From: Bacteroidota bacterium
GTDB lineage: Bacteria > Bacteroidota > Bacteroidia > Chitinophagales > Chitinophagaceae
Length of the DNA stretch: 64,000 nt
NCBI GenBank assembly: GCA_016712665.1
Contig: JADJQP010000002.1
Coordinates: 453,501 to 517,500, forward strand
Direction: 5' to 3'
Below, piece after piece: positions 29,350 through 39,630 of this stretch (position 1 is its first letter; every line of letters starts with the position of its first letter). Made by a program: the position numbers and the translations under genes. A model generated the notes under the pieces. That model was not told the DNA's origin, ran no database searches, and saw only the letters and a program-made list of their open reading frames with translations.

Positions 29350-29707
29350 GTGCCAAATTTTTCAATGCTGCTACCTATATTTCTATTTCTGCAGAAAATA
29401 CGCCATCCTAAATTTTAAAATCCAGATTATGCACTTCACTTCTGAATGATAACACATTCGTAAACACACAAGGACCTCTAGAGGAAGGCATTCCAACACG
29501 ATGCTACTCTTTCAAACCAATGGCGCATTTTTTCGATCTTTTCCGTAGGTCTTCAAAATAAAAATAGGGACTATCGCAGTAGGGAATCAGGTCGTTTCAA
29601 ATTCAGCAAAAAAATTACACCCATTCTTCCTAATCGTTATTCGCGTCATTTCAAACTCATTGAGACAATTACACGTTTGAAAATTTTTTTATCCTATTTT
29701 TACAATC
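29350..29707. other. Intergenic region before uvrB with imperfect direct repeat
   Basis: No open frame or RNA gene recognised over 358 bases. It holds a 10-base palindrome CCTCTAGAGG (29475-29484) and a 30-base imperfect direct repeat (29591-29620 and 29645-29674, 23 of 30 identical) that begins GTC.TTTCAAA.TCA and ends AATTACAC. The second copy ends 33 bases before the uvrB ATG. Confidence 0.5.
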
Positions 29708-31729
29708 ATGTTTTCACTTCAATCTCATTACCAACCTGCCGGTGATCAACCGCAAGCAATTGCCCAACTGGTGAGTGGAGTGAATGAGGGAGAAAAATTT
29801 CAAACCCTGCTGGGCGTTACCGGATCCGGCAAGACCTTCACCATTGCCAATGTCATTCAACAAACCAATCGACCGACCCTTGTGCTTACCCATAACAAAA
29901 CCCTGGTTGCACAATTGTACGGAGAGTTTAAGCAATTTTTCCCGGACAATGCGGTAGAATATTTTGTTTCGTATTATGATTATTATCAACCGGAGGCCTA
30001 CCTACCATCTAGTGGCACCTATATTGAAAAAGATTTAGCGGTAAATGGCGAATTGGAAACGTTAAGACTCAGGGCTACTTCTAGTTTACTGTCTGGCCGA
30101 AGAGATATTATAGTAGTTGCTTCGGTTAGTTGCATATATGGAATTGGGAATCCTACCGACTATGCCAATGGTATTATCAGGGTATCGAAGGGTGAAAAAA
30201 TGGTTCGAAATTCTTTTCTGCATAAATTGGTGCAATCGCTTTATAATCGAACCAATATTGAATTTGAGAAAGGCATGTTTCGAGTAAAAGGCGATACAGT
30301 AGATATTAATTTACCTTATGCCGATTTTGGATTGCGATTTATTTTCTTTGGTGATGAAATTGAAGAGATTCAACGTTTTGAAATTTCAACCGGAAAAAAA
30401 ATTGAATCGCTGGAAGATGCGGCTGTTTTTCCGGCCAATATGTATTTGGCCCCTCAAGATCAAATGAAAAATATCATTCATGAAATCTATGCGGAGATGC
30501 AGGCACAAGAAAGCTATTTTAAAAATAACAACCAGCCACTCGAAGCCCAACGCATCAAAGAACGTGTAGAATATGATTTGGAAATGATTCAAGAGTTGGG
30601 CTATTGCAAGGGAATCGAAAATTACTCACGCTTTCTTGATCGCAGAGAGCCCGGGACTCGCCCTTTTTGCTTGATCGATTATTTTCCGGATGATTTTTTA
30701 TTGGTGGTAGACGAAAGTCACGTTACCCTGCCGCAAATCAGTGGTATGTATGGTGGTGACAGAGCTCGAAAAATCAATTTAGTGAATTATGGATTCCGTT
30801 TGCCTTCAGCGCTTGATAACCGACCGCTAAACTTTAATGAATTTCAGGCCATGTTGAATCAAGTCATTTATGTGAGTGCTACTCCAGGAAGGTATGAATT
30901 GGAACAATGTGATGGTGTATATGTCGATCAGGTAGTGCGACCCACCGGCTTGCTGGACCCTCCCATTGAAGTGCGGCCCTCCATCAATCAAATTGATGAT
31001 TTGTTAGAAGAAATAGACAAAAGAGTAAGTAGTGGCGGTCGTGTGCTGGTTACCACTCTAACAAAACGGTTATCCGAGGAACTTTCTAAATATTTACACA
31101 AAATTCATATCAAATGTAAATATCTACATAGTGAAATTGATGCCTTGGAACGAGTTGAGATTTTACGCGATTTACGATTGGGGAATATCGATGTGCTCAT
31201 CGGGGTCAATTTACTTCGGGAAGGACTCGATTTGCCCGAGGTGTCTTTAGTTGCCATTTTAGATGCTGATAAAGAGGGATTTTTACGAGATGAGCGTTCA
31301 CTTACCCAAACGGCAGGTAGGGCCGCACGAAATGTAAACGGGCTGGTTATTTTTTACGCAGATAAAATGACCCAAAGCATGCAACGCACTATTGATGAGA
31401 CCAGCAGAAGAAGAGAAAAGCAATTGGCGTATAACACCACACATCATATTACCCCAACCACCATCACCAAATCAATTGGTGATATCATGGGGCAAACCCC
31501 CGTCTTGAGTGTTAAAACAGTATCAGAAGCATTGCCATATAAGGTGGTTGATGGCAACAACCTGGCTGCAGAAGAAGATGGAACTCTGTATAAAACGGGA
31601 CTTGAACTGGAAAATGAAATTAAAAAGATCAAGAAACAGATGGAAAAAGCAGCCAAAGATCTTGATTTTATGGAGGCTGCCAGACTGCGTGATCTGATGA
31701 TTGCCCTGAAAAAAAGCAAGGAAAATTAA
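29708..31729 (+). CDS. uvrB: Excinuclease ABC subunit B
   Basis: DNA damage-verification helicase of nucleotide excision repair, working with UvrA and UvrC. 673 residues. Walker A GVTGSGKTFT at ~36-45, the beta-hairpin YFVSYYDYYQPEAYLP at ~85-100, DESHVTLPQ (helicase motif II region), VSATPG, IGVNLLREGLDLPEV and QTAGRAARN. The C-terminal UVR motif that contacts UvrC lies at ~630-668 (MEKAAKDLDFMEAARLRD). Frame intact, length normal. The direct repeat upstream may be regulatory. Confidence 0.97.
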   Translation: MFSLQSHYQPAGDQPQAIAQLVSGVNEGEKFQTLLGVTGSGKTFTIANVIQQTNRPTLVLTHNKTLVAQLYGEFKQFFPDNAVEYFVSYYDYYQPEAYLPSSGTYIEKDLAVNGELETLRLRATSSLLSGRRDIIVVASVSCIYGIGNPTDYANGIIRVSKGEKMVRNSFLHKLVQSLYNRTNIEFEKGMFRVKGDTVDINLPYADFGLRFIFFGDEIEEIQRFEISTGKKIESLEDAAVFPANMYLAPQDQMKNIIHEIYAEMQAQESYFKNNNQPLEAQRIKERVEYDLEMIQELGYCKGIENYSRFLDRREPGTRPFCLIDYFPDDFLLVVDESHVTLPQISGMYGGDRARKINLVNYGFRLPSALDNRPLNFNEFQAMLNQVIYVSATPGRYELEQCDGVYVDQVVRPTGLLDPPIEVRPSINQIDDLLEEIDKRVSSGGRVLVTTLTKRLSEELSKYLHKIHIKCKYLHSEIDALERVEILRDLRLGNIDVLIGVNLLREGLDLPEVSLVAILDADKEGFLRDERSLTQTAGRAARNVNGLVIFYADKMTQSMQRTIDETSRRREKQLAYNTTHHITPTTITKSIGDIMGQTPVLSVKTVSEALPYKVVDGNNLAAEEDGTLYKTGLELENEIKKIKKQMEKAAKDLDFMEAARLRDLMIALKKSKEN

Positions 31730-31840
31730 ATACCACCCAAGCTTTAAAATAATCCAACTAATTTTCTTAAATTGCAGTCTTTAGAAAGGGCCGACTGGTG
31801 GTTCTTTTTATGTATTCATGCAAATGAAAAAAATAATTAA

Positions 31841-34617
31841 ATGAGAAAAATTTATTTACTGTTGTTTTTGTTGATTTCGGCTTTTAATTCCTTTAGTCAG
31901 AACATTTCGGGCATCATTAATGCATACGCCCAAGTTACTGCTATAAATATCAATGTAGTTTCGGTATCGAGCACTGCCGGTTTTGCTGTTGGCGACAAAG
32001 TGATGTTGATAAAAATGAAGGGTGCGTTAATTAATCACACCAATACAGCAGCTTATGGAGACACTACCACCTTGGGAGCAGCAGGTAAATACATTTTTTC
32101 AAATATCATTGCGATCGCACCTTTCCCTGCTAATACAATAACACTGAGTCCTTTTTGTGATGTTTTTATTGATCATAATTACATGCAAATAGTAACTGTA
32201 CCGATTTATCCAAATCCTACCATAACAGCGCCGCTCACCTGTCCGCAATGGGATGGAATGACGGGAGGTATTCTCATTTTTGAGACTCCCGGAACTTTAA
32301 CTTTCAATTCGAATATTATGACTGAAAAAAAGGGATACCGTGGTGGTGATGTTTGGGGTACTGTTTTTTCCTGTGGAAACACCAATTATTATTCCCCTCA
32401 GGGTTTTTTCGGTAATGAAGGCAAAAAAGGTGAAGGAGTTGCAGATTGGATAGTGGGCCAGGAATGTGGAAAAGGAAAATTGACTAATGGCGGTGGCGGT
32501 GCCTATGCAGGAAATACCGGTGCAGGTGGTGGAGGCAATGGAGGTAAGGGTGGCGATGGTGGATATGAATGGAGTGGATGTGGTGGCCCAAATCCTGTGG
32601 TTTATAGTATCGGTGGCATCCCTGTGGAGCATTTGAGTACCAAGCTGTTTATGGGTGCGGTGGCGGCGGCCCTCAAGCTGATAACGGATTTCAAGTATAC
32701 AACGGCGGTAATGGTGGCGCCATAGTTTTCATAAGTGCCAACGAAATAATTGGCAATGGTTTTGCCATAAAAAATGCTGGGGAATCAACGCCACAAATAA
32801 ATGATGAAGGTGGTCCGGCTGGCGGTGCTGGAGGTAGTGTGTATTTAAATGTTCCTACATTTACAACTGCATTGTCGATTGAAGTTAACGGAGGTAATGG
32901 ATCTTCAAATTTTAACGTATCCTTTCCAACATATTGCCACGGCCCGGGCGGTGGCGGAGGCGGTGGTCTAGTTTGGTTTTCCACTGCAAATACTCCTGCT
33001 GGCGTTACGCTTAATGCCTTAGGAGGAAATGCTGGGTTGGTGTTGAACCCAGCTAGTGCATGTTACAATACCAGCTGGAATGCACAAAATGGCAACATAG
33101 GTTTGGTGAAATATAATTTTGTACCTACACCGATGGTCGTACCTCCTACTATCAACATTGGCAACGATACCACGCTTTGTGCTACATCGTCTTTAACGCT
33201 GGATCCGGGACCCGGCTTCACAAGTTATTTGTGGGATGATGCCAGTACCAATCAAACGCGCTTTGTCAATACACCTGGAACCTATTTTGTAACGGTTACT
33301 ACACCTAATAATTGCACAGCCAGTGATACGATTGTGATTGGTGTAGACACTTCCCTAATCGCATCGTTTACTGTGGACCTGCATCTTGGTTGCGAAAATG
33401 ATACGATTTTTATTACGAATAATTCTCAAGGTGCTACGCAGTATAATTGGTTGTTTGGAGATGGCGGTTACTCGAGTTTCCAGAACCCGGTTCCGTACAT
33501 TTATTTCAATCAAGGAATATTTACCATACGTCTCATTGCCAGCAATCCTCCGTGCGCAGATACCACATATCTAACCATTGATTGTAACCATCCCCTATCT
33601 TCTGCCTTTGACATTACTAACAATACGCCACCACCTAATGTGGTCTTAGATTCCATTTGTTTGGGCTATGTGTTTAGTACTTCATTGATTACTCCACCAG
33701 TTATTCAGCCTACTTGGGTTCATGCATGGGATTGGGGCGATGGAAGCCCTATTACGGGAAATAATCCGAATCAGCATTTATACACCGTACCGGGTACCTA
33801 TACCTTGTGGCATTCCGTTACCGATACATTGGGTTGTATTGACAGCACTTCAAAACTATTATATGTAGATGCAGTACCGAATGTAAATTTCACCGTTACA
33901 GATTCCGTAATTTGTGTGGGAGAGAAAGTTACCTTCTTCGATTCCCTTTCTGCAAATATCATTAAATTCAGTTGGGATTTTAAAGATGGAAATATAGTGG
34001 TTGACCTACATAATCCAACACATACCTGGGATAATCCGGGTGGATATGATGTAACCTTGAATGCGATTTCAACCTTTTGCCCAGAAAAAACGCTTTCAAA
34101 ATTAATAACGGTCAATAGCTTTCCTCAACTGAGTTTGGGAAAAGACACTATGATGTGTCCTGGCGTAACCGGCTCCATCTTTTTGGCTGATATAAACAAT
34201 CCAACGGCAACGTATCAATGGAGTACCGGAGAAACCGGAAGTGGTATAACCGTAACGCAACCCGGTTATTATTGGGTAAAAGCAAGCAATGGAGAATGTA
34301 GCTCGGTTGACAGCATTTGGGTAAAAAGAGATTGCTATTTGAATGTACCCAATGCATTTACTCCGGATGGAGATGGGCTGAACGATTATTTCTTACCAAG
34401 GGAACTTCTTTCAAGTGGTGTAAAAACCTTCACGATGAATATTTACAATAGATGGGGTGAAAACATCTTCACTACAAGTAGTATCGAAGGTCGAGGTTGG
34501 GATGGAAAGTACAATGGAGTTCCGCAACCAATGGGCACCTATGTATATGTGATGGATGTGGAGTTTATCAATAGCATCAAAAAGAACTTCAAGGGCAATA
34601 TGATTTTAATCAGATAA
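31841..34617 (+). CDS. Large secreted PKD-type T9SS cargo with gliding motility C-terminal domain, one frameshift
   Basis: Secreted protein, about 925 residues when corrected. Signal peptide MRKIYLLLFLLISAFNSFSQ; residues ~20-430 form a Gly-rich beta region with repeated GGGG and GGxGG stretches. PKD-like domains follow (YNWLFGDGGYSSFQNP, HAWDWGDGSPITG, FSWDFKDGN). A CHU_C/T9SS type B tail closes it (VPNAFTPDGDGLNDYF, YNRWGENIF, GWDGKYNG). The first frame (31841-32725) leaves the family pattern after GGIP. One C is missing at 32620-32622; with it the text runs GGIPCGAFEYQAVYG and joins the long second frame to 34617. Likely a surface-attached or secreted structural protein. Confidence 0.9.
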
Positions 34618-34677
34618 TAATATACCTGGTATTCATTTTGAAATCGTACTTTTAAAGCAAACAATTACTGTAGATTT

Positions 34678-35682
34678 ATGACAACGCTCAATAGTGTTTA
34701 CAAAATTGACTATGTCAATATTAGACTATTAATTTTATCATGTATCCTGGCATTTATCATGCCATTTGAATTATTTTTATTTGCGTATGGCGTATTGGGT
34801 CCATTGCATTATTTAACAGAAATTTCGTGGTTGCATGATAAGAATTATTACTCCACTGATAAGCGAGATGTTATTTTACTAGTGGTAATTTCATTTATTT
34901 TGACAATTGTCACCATGAAAAATTATCTGGGATTGGCAGATTTGGATGTTGAATATAAATACATCAATCGAATTATTTTTATTGCCTTCGCAAGTTCCTT
35001 ATTTTTTGCCTTTATCAAAAATAATCTTTACAAAATAATTGGAGTTTGCATTGTGATTTTGCTATCAGCCGTATCCGATCGATTAATACTAGTGTTTTCT
35101 GTTTTTCTACCCACATTAATTCATGTATTTTTATTCACTTGGTTGTTTATGTTTTATGGTGCATTAAAAAATAGATCCACACCCGGTTACCTGTCTGTTG
35201 CATTGCATATGATTATCCCCTTTATCTTATTTTACGCATTTCCTAATAAACAATTTGTGGCAATTACCGAATACGGCAAAACGGCCTATACCGAATTCCA
35301 GATGCTCAACGCAACCATTATCTCCTTGCTAAACAATAGCAAACCGGGTGATGGCGATATGGTGCAACAAATTTTCCATTCTTCTACCGGCATTGCGGTG
35401 ATGCGTTTTATTGCTTTTGCATACACCTATCACTACTTAAATTGGTTTTCAAAAACCAAAGTGATTCGTTGGCATGATATCCCAAAGTCACGTTCCATTT
35501 TTATTGTCATTCTATGGGTAATTTCTATCATTCTTTATGGCATTGATTATTCTCTAGGATTTAAATGGTTGTTTCTACTTAGTTTTATGCATGTAATGGT
35601 TGAATTCCCATTAAATTATATTTCTTTTGTAGGTATCTTTAGAGAACTTACCGGAAAGGGTATGAAGCATAGCGTCAATTAG
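34678..35682 (+). CDS. Multi-pass membrane protein of unknown function with conserved-looking His pattern
   Basis: 334-residue integral membrane protein with about eight to nine hydrophobic helices and no signal peptide. Polar residues in or next to helices are unusually His-rich: GPLHYLTEISWLHD near residue 45-60, LPTLIHVF, ALHMIIP, QQIFHSS, YTYHYLNWFSK and FMHVMVEFPLNY near the end. Such spaced His residues are typical of membrane metalloenzymes (for example Brp/Blh-type oxygenases), but I see no diagnostic motif of any named family, so this is only a structural analogy. It is twelve bases upstream of the endonuclease gene. Confidence 0.85.
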   Translation: MTTLNSVYKIDYVNIRLLILSCILAFIMPFELFLFAYGVLGPLHYLTEISWLHDKNYYSTDKRDVILLVVISFILTIVTMKNYLGLADLDVEYKYINRIIFIAFASSLFFAFIKNNLYKIIGVCIVILLSAVSDRLILVFSVFLPTLIHVFLFTWLFMFYGALKNRSTPGYLSVALHMIIPFILFYAFPNKQFVAITEYGKTAYTEFQMLNATIISLLNNSKPGDGDMVQQIFHSSTGIAVMRFIAFAYTYHYLNWFSKTKVIRWHDIPKSRSIFIVILWVISIILYGIDYSLGFKWLFLLSFMHVMVEFPLNYISFVGIFRELTGKGMKHSVN

Positions 35683-35694
35683 AATCCCATTTTT

Positions 35695-36759
35695 ATGAAA
35701 AAAGAAAACCTACTCATTTTTCTTCTTGTTTTTTGTTATGGAAAACTTGAAGCTCAATATTATAATAGTGCCTTTGGATTAAATGGGACAGCTCTTAAAA
35801 CAGCGTTGCATAATATCACCAAAAACCACAATACCCAATCGTGGCCCCTATGGAATTATTTCTATACCACCGACGTGAAGAATGTGAATGAGGTATGGGA
35901 CATTTATAGTGATATACCCGGAGGTGCAGCTCCGTATACATTTACTTTGGGTGCCAATCAGTGTGGGACCTATAACCAAGAAAGTGACTGCTATAATCAT
36001 GAACATACCTGGCCAAGTACTTTCTTTAATGATGCCACCCCTATGCGCACCGATTTGCATCATGTTTTTGCTACAGATGGATATGTGAACAATAAACGCA
36101 GCAACTACCCATTTGGTGTGGTTAGCAATGCCACATGGACTTCTCAAAATGGATCAAAACTAGGTAATGGAAATACCTATAGTGGCTATACGGATAAACT
36201 ATTTGAACCAATAGATTCTTTCAAAGGCGATTTGGCCAGAACCTACTTTTATATGTGCACCCGGTATTTTGGGGAAGATGCAAGTTGGACGAACTGGACC
36301 ATGGCCAATGGAGCAGAATTAACTCCTGAAGCGATTACCCTATTGCTTACTTGGCATCACAACGATCCTGTTAGTCAAAAGGAAATCAACCGGAATCAAG
36401 CCATTTATCAAATACAAAATAACAGAAATCCATTTATTGACTATCCGTTTTTTGCTGATTGTATATGGGGCACCGGCGATTGCACCAGTATAGGTATTAC
36501 GGATAGAAATAAATTAAGTACGGTGAAATTATACCCGATTCCTACTACGAATGAGTTGAATATAGATCTTGGAAGCAACACTACCCTATTCAGCTGGGTA
36601 ATCTATGATATGACGGGAATAGAATTAATGCGCAAAAACGTATCTCGCCCATCCGCAAATGTGGAGAGCATCTCGATATCGGAATTAAAAAATGGACATT
36701 ATTTGCTATTGACAAACACCTCAACAGGAATCTCCAGAAATATTTTTGAAAAACAATAA
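35695..36759 (+). CDS. Secreted endonuclease I with T9SS sorting domain
   Basis: Extracellular nuclease of the endonuclease I family (beta-beta-alpha-metal type), expected to cut DNA/RNA outside the cell for nutrients. 354 residues: signal peptide (MKKENLLIFLLVF...), nuclease domain ~25-265 with NHEHTWPSTFF, RTDLHHVFATDG and NNKRSNYPFG providing the His/Asn metal site, then LLTWHHNDPVSQKEINRN typical of the family. The last ~75 residues are a T9SS type A sorting domain (VKLYPIPTTNELNID). It lies between the membrane protein and the PLP homeostasis gene with gaps of twelve and eight bases. Confidence 0.93.
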   Translation: MKKENLLIFLLVFCYGKLEAQYYNSAFGLNGTALKTALHNITKNHNTQSWPLWNYFYTTDVKNVNEVWDIYSDIPGGAAPYTFTLGANQCGTYNQESDCYNHEHTWPSTFFNDATPMRTDLHHVFATDGYVNNKRSNYPFGVVSNATWTSQNGSKLGNGNTYSGYTDKLFEPIDSFKGDLARTYFYMCTRYFGEDASWTNWTMANGAELTPEAITLLLTWHHNDPVSQKEINRNQAIYQIQNNRNPFIDYPFFADCIWGTGDCTSIGITDRNKLSTVKLYPIPTTNELNIDLGSNTTLFSWVIYDMTGIELMRKNVSRPSANVESISISELKNGHYLLLTNTSTGISRNIFEKQ

Positions 36760-36767
36760 TTTTTTCA

Positions 36768-37433
36768 ATGGGTAATTACGAAATCATCCTCTCTGAATTA
36801 GAACAGACCCATACGCGACTGATTGCGGTTTCAAAAACAAAATCCGTGGCTCAGATTCTGGAACTCTATCAAAAAGGGCAACGTGCTTTTGGAGAAAATA
36901 AAGTGCAAGAATTGCTTGAAAAATATGAGCAGTTGCCCAAGGACATCGAATGGCATCTAATTGGTCATTTGCAAAGCAATAAGGTTAAATACATCATTCC
37001 ATTTGTGCACTTGATTCATTCCGTAGACTCGCTCAAATTGCTATTTGAAATCAACAAAGAAGCTCTAAAGAACCAAAAGGTTCAACAAGTTCTAATTCAA
37101 ATTCATTTGGGTAACGAAGAAACCAAATTTGGGGTTGATGAAAAAGAGTTAATTGAAATATTAGAATACTACTGTGCAGAAAACGGGAGTTTACAAAATG
37201 TAGCCATTGTAGGTCTCATGGGCATGGCCACCAATACCGATGATGAAGAAATCATCCGAACCGAATTCTTGTACCTTAGAAATTTGTTTCGATCTACAAA
37301 AAATACCTACCTTTTACACAAAACAAATTTCGTGGAAATATCGATGGGTATGAGTAGTGACTACAAAATTGCACTAGAAGCCGGCAGCACTTTAATCAGA
37401 GTCGGAAGTTTGTTGTTTGGAAGTAGAACTTAG
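36768..37433 (+). CDS. PLP homeostasis protein (YggS/PROSC family)
   Basis: Pyridoxal-phosphate binding protein that buffers PLP and affects amino-acid metabolism. 221 residues, single-domain alanine-racemase-like barrel. LIAVSKTKS carries the Schiff-base Lys23; FGENKVQE, WHLIGHLQSNK, VDSLKL, GLMGMA and ISMGMSSDYKIALEAGSTLIRVGSLLFG (in part) are signature segments, the last region forming the phosphate site. Intact and of normal length. Eight bases after the endonuclease gene. Confidence 0.94.
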   Translation: MGNYEIILSELEQTHTRLIAVSKTKSVAQILELYQKGQRAFGENKVQELLEKYEQLPKDIEWHLIGHLQSNKVKYIIPFVHLIHSVDSLKLLFEINKEALKNQKVQQVLIQIHLGNEETKFGVDEKELIEILEYYCAENGSLQNVAIVGLMGMATNTDDEEIIRTEFLYLRNLFRSTKNTYLLHKTNFVEISMGMSSDYKIALEAGSTLIRVGSLLFGSRT

Positions 37434-37456
37434 TGTAGATTCGTACTTTACTATTT

Positions 37457-38125
37457 ATGCAAGTTCAGAACCAGGTAGTATCCTTGAAAAAGAAGGTACT
37501 AAGTTATTTCTATCCAATAACCATCAGCGAGTTTTCAAACGAAAAGCATCGTAAACTGGTGCTTCAATTATTCTGCAATCAATTTATGTTGTCAACAGAA
37601 GATGCAGTATACTCATTTGGTACCTTTTACACTCCATTTCGAAAATCATTTGCACTCATTAAAGACGATCTTCAACAATGTGAACGATTTCTGCTTTTAG
37701 GAACCGGTTTAGGAAGTGCTTTGAAAATTTTACAAAAAAAATATCAGGTATACCCTGATGCCGTTTTGGTTGATAACGACAAAGATATTTTGGAATTGAG
37801 TATGAAGTTTATGAATCTGAACGAGAAAAAAAATGTATCGTGGATCTATAACGATGCGATTACGTATTTAAAATCAGAGACTCCCCATTTTAATCTTATT
37901 GGAATTGATTTATTTCGGGGAACCCTTTTAAGCAATGATTTTAAGCAAGCATCCTTTTTTGAACTATGCAAGAGCAAATTAGAACCGAACGGTATTTGCA
38001 TTTTTAATATGATACTGAATAGCCGAAATGAGTCCATCATTATCAATGATCGGCTGGCTCAACATTTTTCAAATATTCGCAAAATAACATTCAAATTGAA
38101 TACGTTTTTTATTTGCAGATACTAA
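37457..38125 (+). CDS. Spermidine synthase-like SAM-dependent methyltransferase fold protein
   Basis: 222-residue cytoplasmic protein. LLLGTGLGSALKIL is the SAM/dcSAM-binding glycine-rich loop, AVLVDNDKDILELS the acidic loop, and FNLIGIDLFRG the strand-4 region, an order seen in spermidine synthase-like proteins. The N-terminal ~60 residues lack the tetramerisation strands of true SpeE, and the usual active-site Asp-Tyr pair is not evident, so polyamine synthesis is doubtful. Its stop overlaps that of oxyR (convergent, four bases). Confidence 0.82.
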   Translation: MQVQNQVVSLKKKVLSYFYPITISEFSNEKHRKLVLQLFCNQFMLSTEDAVYSFGTFYTPFRKSFALIKDDLQQCERFLLLGTGLGSALKILQKKYQVYPDAVLVDNDKDILELSMKFMNLNEKKNVSWIYNDAITYLKSETPHFNLIGIDLFRGTLLSNDFKQASFFELCKSKLEPNGICIFNMILNSRNESIIINDRLAQHFSNIRKITFKLNTFFICRY

Positions 38126-39063
38126 CTCGTACTCAACACTCTACGTTTCTTGTTTTTAGCCTTCATCGATTCAGGAATATTCGCTAACAGGCTATCCATA
38201 AACGCAATAGATAATTTATTCTTTGTAAAGTACTTATTGGTAACTAAACTAATTTCCCGAACCGGACTCGGATCTGAAAAATAGCGAACCTGCTCCAGCA
38301 TATTTTCAGGCAAAATGCTTAGGGCCAATTCAGGTAAAATGGTACATCCGCCATTGACATCCACCATATTAATAAGGGAAAGAATAGACCCGGAATTGTA
38401 AATAAATGGATTTTGAGCACCCACAAATTTCTGCTTACCACATAGATTAATTACTTGAAACCGCATACAATGTTCGTCACCCAAAGACCATATTTCGTTC
38501 ACATCCAGATCTTCGGGGTGGATGATTTTTTTGTTAAGTAATGTATGTTTAGCTGATGCATACATCACATAAGGTTCGTAATAAAGCACCGTTTCCTTTA
38601 AGGTTTTTTCAAATAAGGGCGTACTTAAAATACCAAAATCAATTTCTCCTTCTTTCAGATTTTTGATGATTGTAGCTGTCGTCATTTCTGAAACCGTAAT
38701 ATCCAATTTTGGATATTTCTTCACCAATGATTGAAGCGTTTTAGGTAGTATACTGGGTGCCACGGTAGGAATTACCCCTACATTTAGGTTGCCATACAAT
38801 TCATCCTTCTGTGAAAAAATAATTTCATCAATTACGTTACGTTCGTAGTGTACTTTTTTCGCCTGATCCAAAATTTTCTTTCCCATTTCCGTTGCAATAA
38901 TGGGATGATGACTTCGGTCAAAAATTTTGACGCCTAGTTCTTCTTCCAACTTCTGAATCTGCATACTCAACGTGGGTTGTGTTACAAAACATTTTTCAGC
39001 GGCAGATACAAAACTCCCACTTCCTTCTACAGCGAGTATATATTCTATTTGTGTTAAAGTCAT
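38122..39063 (-). CDS. oxyR: Hydrogen peroxide-sensing LysR-type regulator
   Basis: LysR-family transcription factor of 313 residues. Winged HTH at 1-60 (FVSAAEKCFVTQPTLSMQIQKLE); effector domain from ~90. The segment EHCMRFQVINLCG puts Cys at exactly residues 199 and 208, the numbers and spacing of the redox pair in E. coli OxyR, so peroxide sensing through a disulfide is strongly suggested. Targets would normally be catalase, peroxiredoxin or Dps genes, none of which is in this window. It is divergent from the PaaI thioesterase gene, with 83 bases between start codons available for autoregulation. Confidence 0.94.
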   Translation of the reverse strand: MTLTQIEYILAVEGSGSFVSAAEKCFVTQPTLSMQIQKLEEELGVKIFDRSHHPIIATEMGKKILDQAKKVHYERNVIDEIIFSQKDELYGNLNVGVIPTVAPSILPKTLQSLVKKYPKLDITVSEMTTATIIKNLKEGEIDFGILSTPLFEKTLKETVLYYEPYVMYASAKHTLLNKKIIHPEDLDVNEIWSLGDEHCMRFQVINLCGKQKFVGAQNPFIYNSGSILSLINMVDVNGGCTILPELALSILPENMLEQVRYFSDPSPVREISLVTNKYFTKNKLSIAFMDSLLANIPESMKAKNKKRRVLSTS

Positions 39064-39130
39064 AGTAGAAATTGATATAGTTTTAATTAAAAGATAAAGG
39101 TAATCTATATTTAAAGTATCGCAAAGTATT

Positions 39131-39138
39131 TACCTTTG
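39131..39138 (+). promoter_or_regulatory. Candidate -7 element of the PaaI thioesterase gene
   Basis: TACCTTTG matches TAnnTTTG and ends eight bases before the ATG at 39147, leaving little or no leader. It lies in the divergent oxyR region. No good -33 TTG. Confidence 0.45.
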
Positions 39139-39146
39139 AATGCTAT

Positions 39147-39605
39147 ATGAAAAATCAAATACTCTATCAATTAAAGCAATATGAGGGGCATTACTTCACC
39201 CATACGAAATCGAATGCCGGCAAATGGCTTCAGTACAAATTACTCAAAGTGGAAGAAGGTTGCATAGAAGCTGCTATTTTGGTAAGGGAAGACATGACCA
39301 ACCCAAACCAAATGTTGCATGGGGGTATGATTGCCATGATAATGGATGAACTGTGCGGATTAGCCTTCTACAGTACCGGCAATCCTTCCTACTTCACAAC
39401 GGTAAACCTTAGCATCGACTATTTGTATAGCGCGCCGGTGGGCAGCACGGTAATTGCCAAAAGCAATGTGATGCGTAGCGGAAAAAAAATTGCGAACGTA
39501 GAATGCTATATCTATGATGAAGAAAAGCGTGTTATCGCACATGCCAAATCAAATCTGGTAAACACCGAAAAAAAAGTATTTGAACTAAGCGTGCATCCTT
39601 CTTAA
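39147..39605 (+). CDS. PaaI-family hotdog thioesterase
   Basis: 152-residue acyl-CoA thioesterase of the PaaI/YdiI hotdog group. The central helix motif is NQMLHGGMIAMIMDELCG, with the catalytic-type HGG and Asp-Glu; FTTVNLSIDYLYSAPVGS and VIAKSNVMRSGKKIANVEC are the usual strands. The acyl substrate cannot be inferred. It is 25 bases upstream of the GT2 gene and divergent from oxyR. Confidence 0.92.
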   Translation: MKNQILYQLKQYEGHYFTHTKSNAGKWLQYKLLKVEEGCIEAAILVREDMTNPNQMLHGGMIAMIMDELCGLAFYSTGNPSYFTTVNLSIDYLYSAPVGSTVIAKSNVMRSGKKIANVECYIYDEEKRVIAHAKSNLVNTEKKVFELSVHPS

Positions 39606-39630
39606 AGATTTTTTATCTTGCAGCCATCTT

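Noticed and set aside
31780..31812. Sequence GGGCCGACTG shared by the uvrB 3' region and the carA-purC spacer
   Set aside because: A ten-base match with different surroundings is not enough to claim a repeat family.
34678..35682. Assignment as a Brp/Blh carotene dioxygenase
   Set aside because: Only the general His-rich membrane pattern is shared; diagnostic motifs are not visible.
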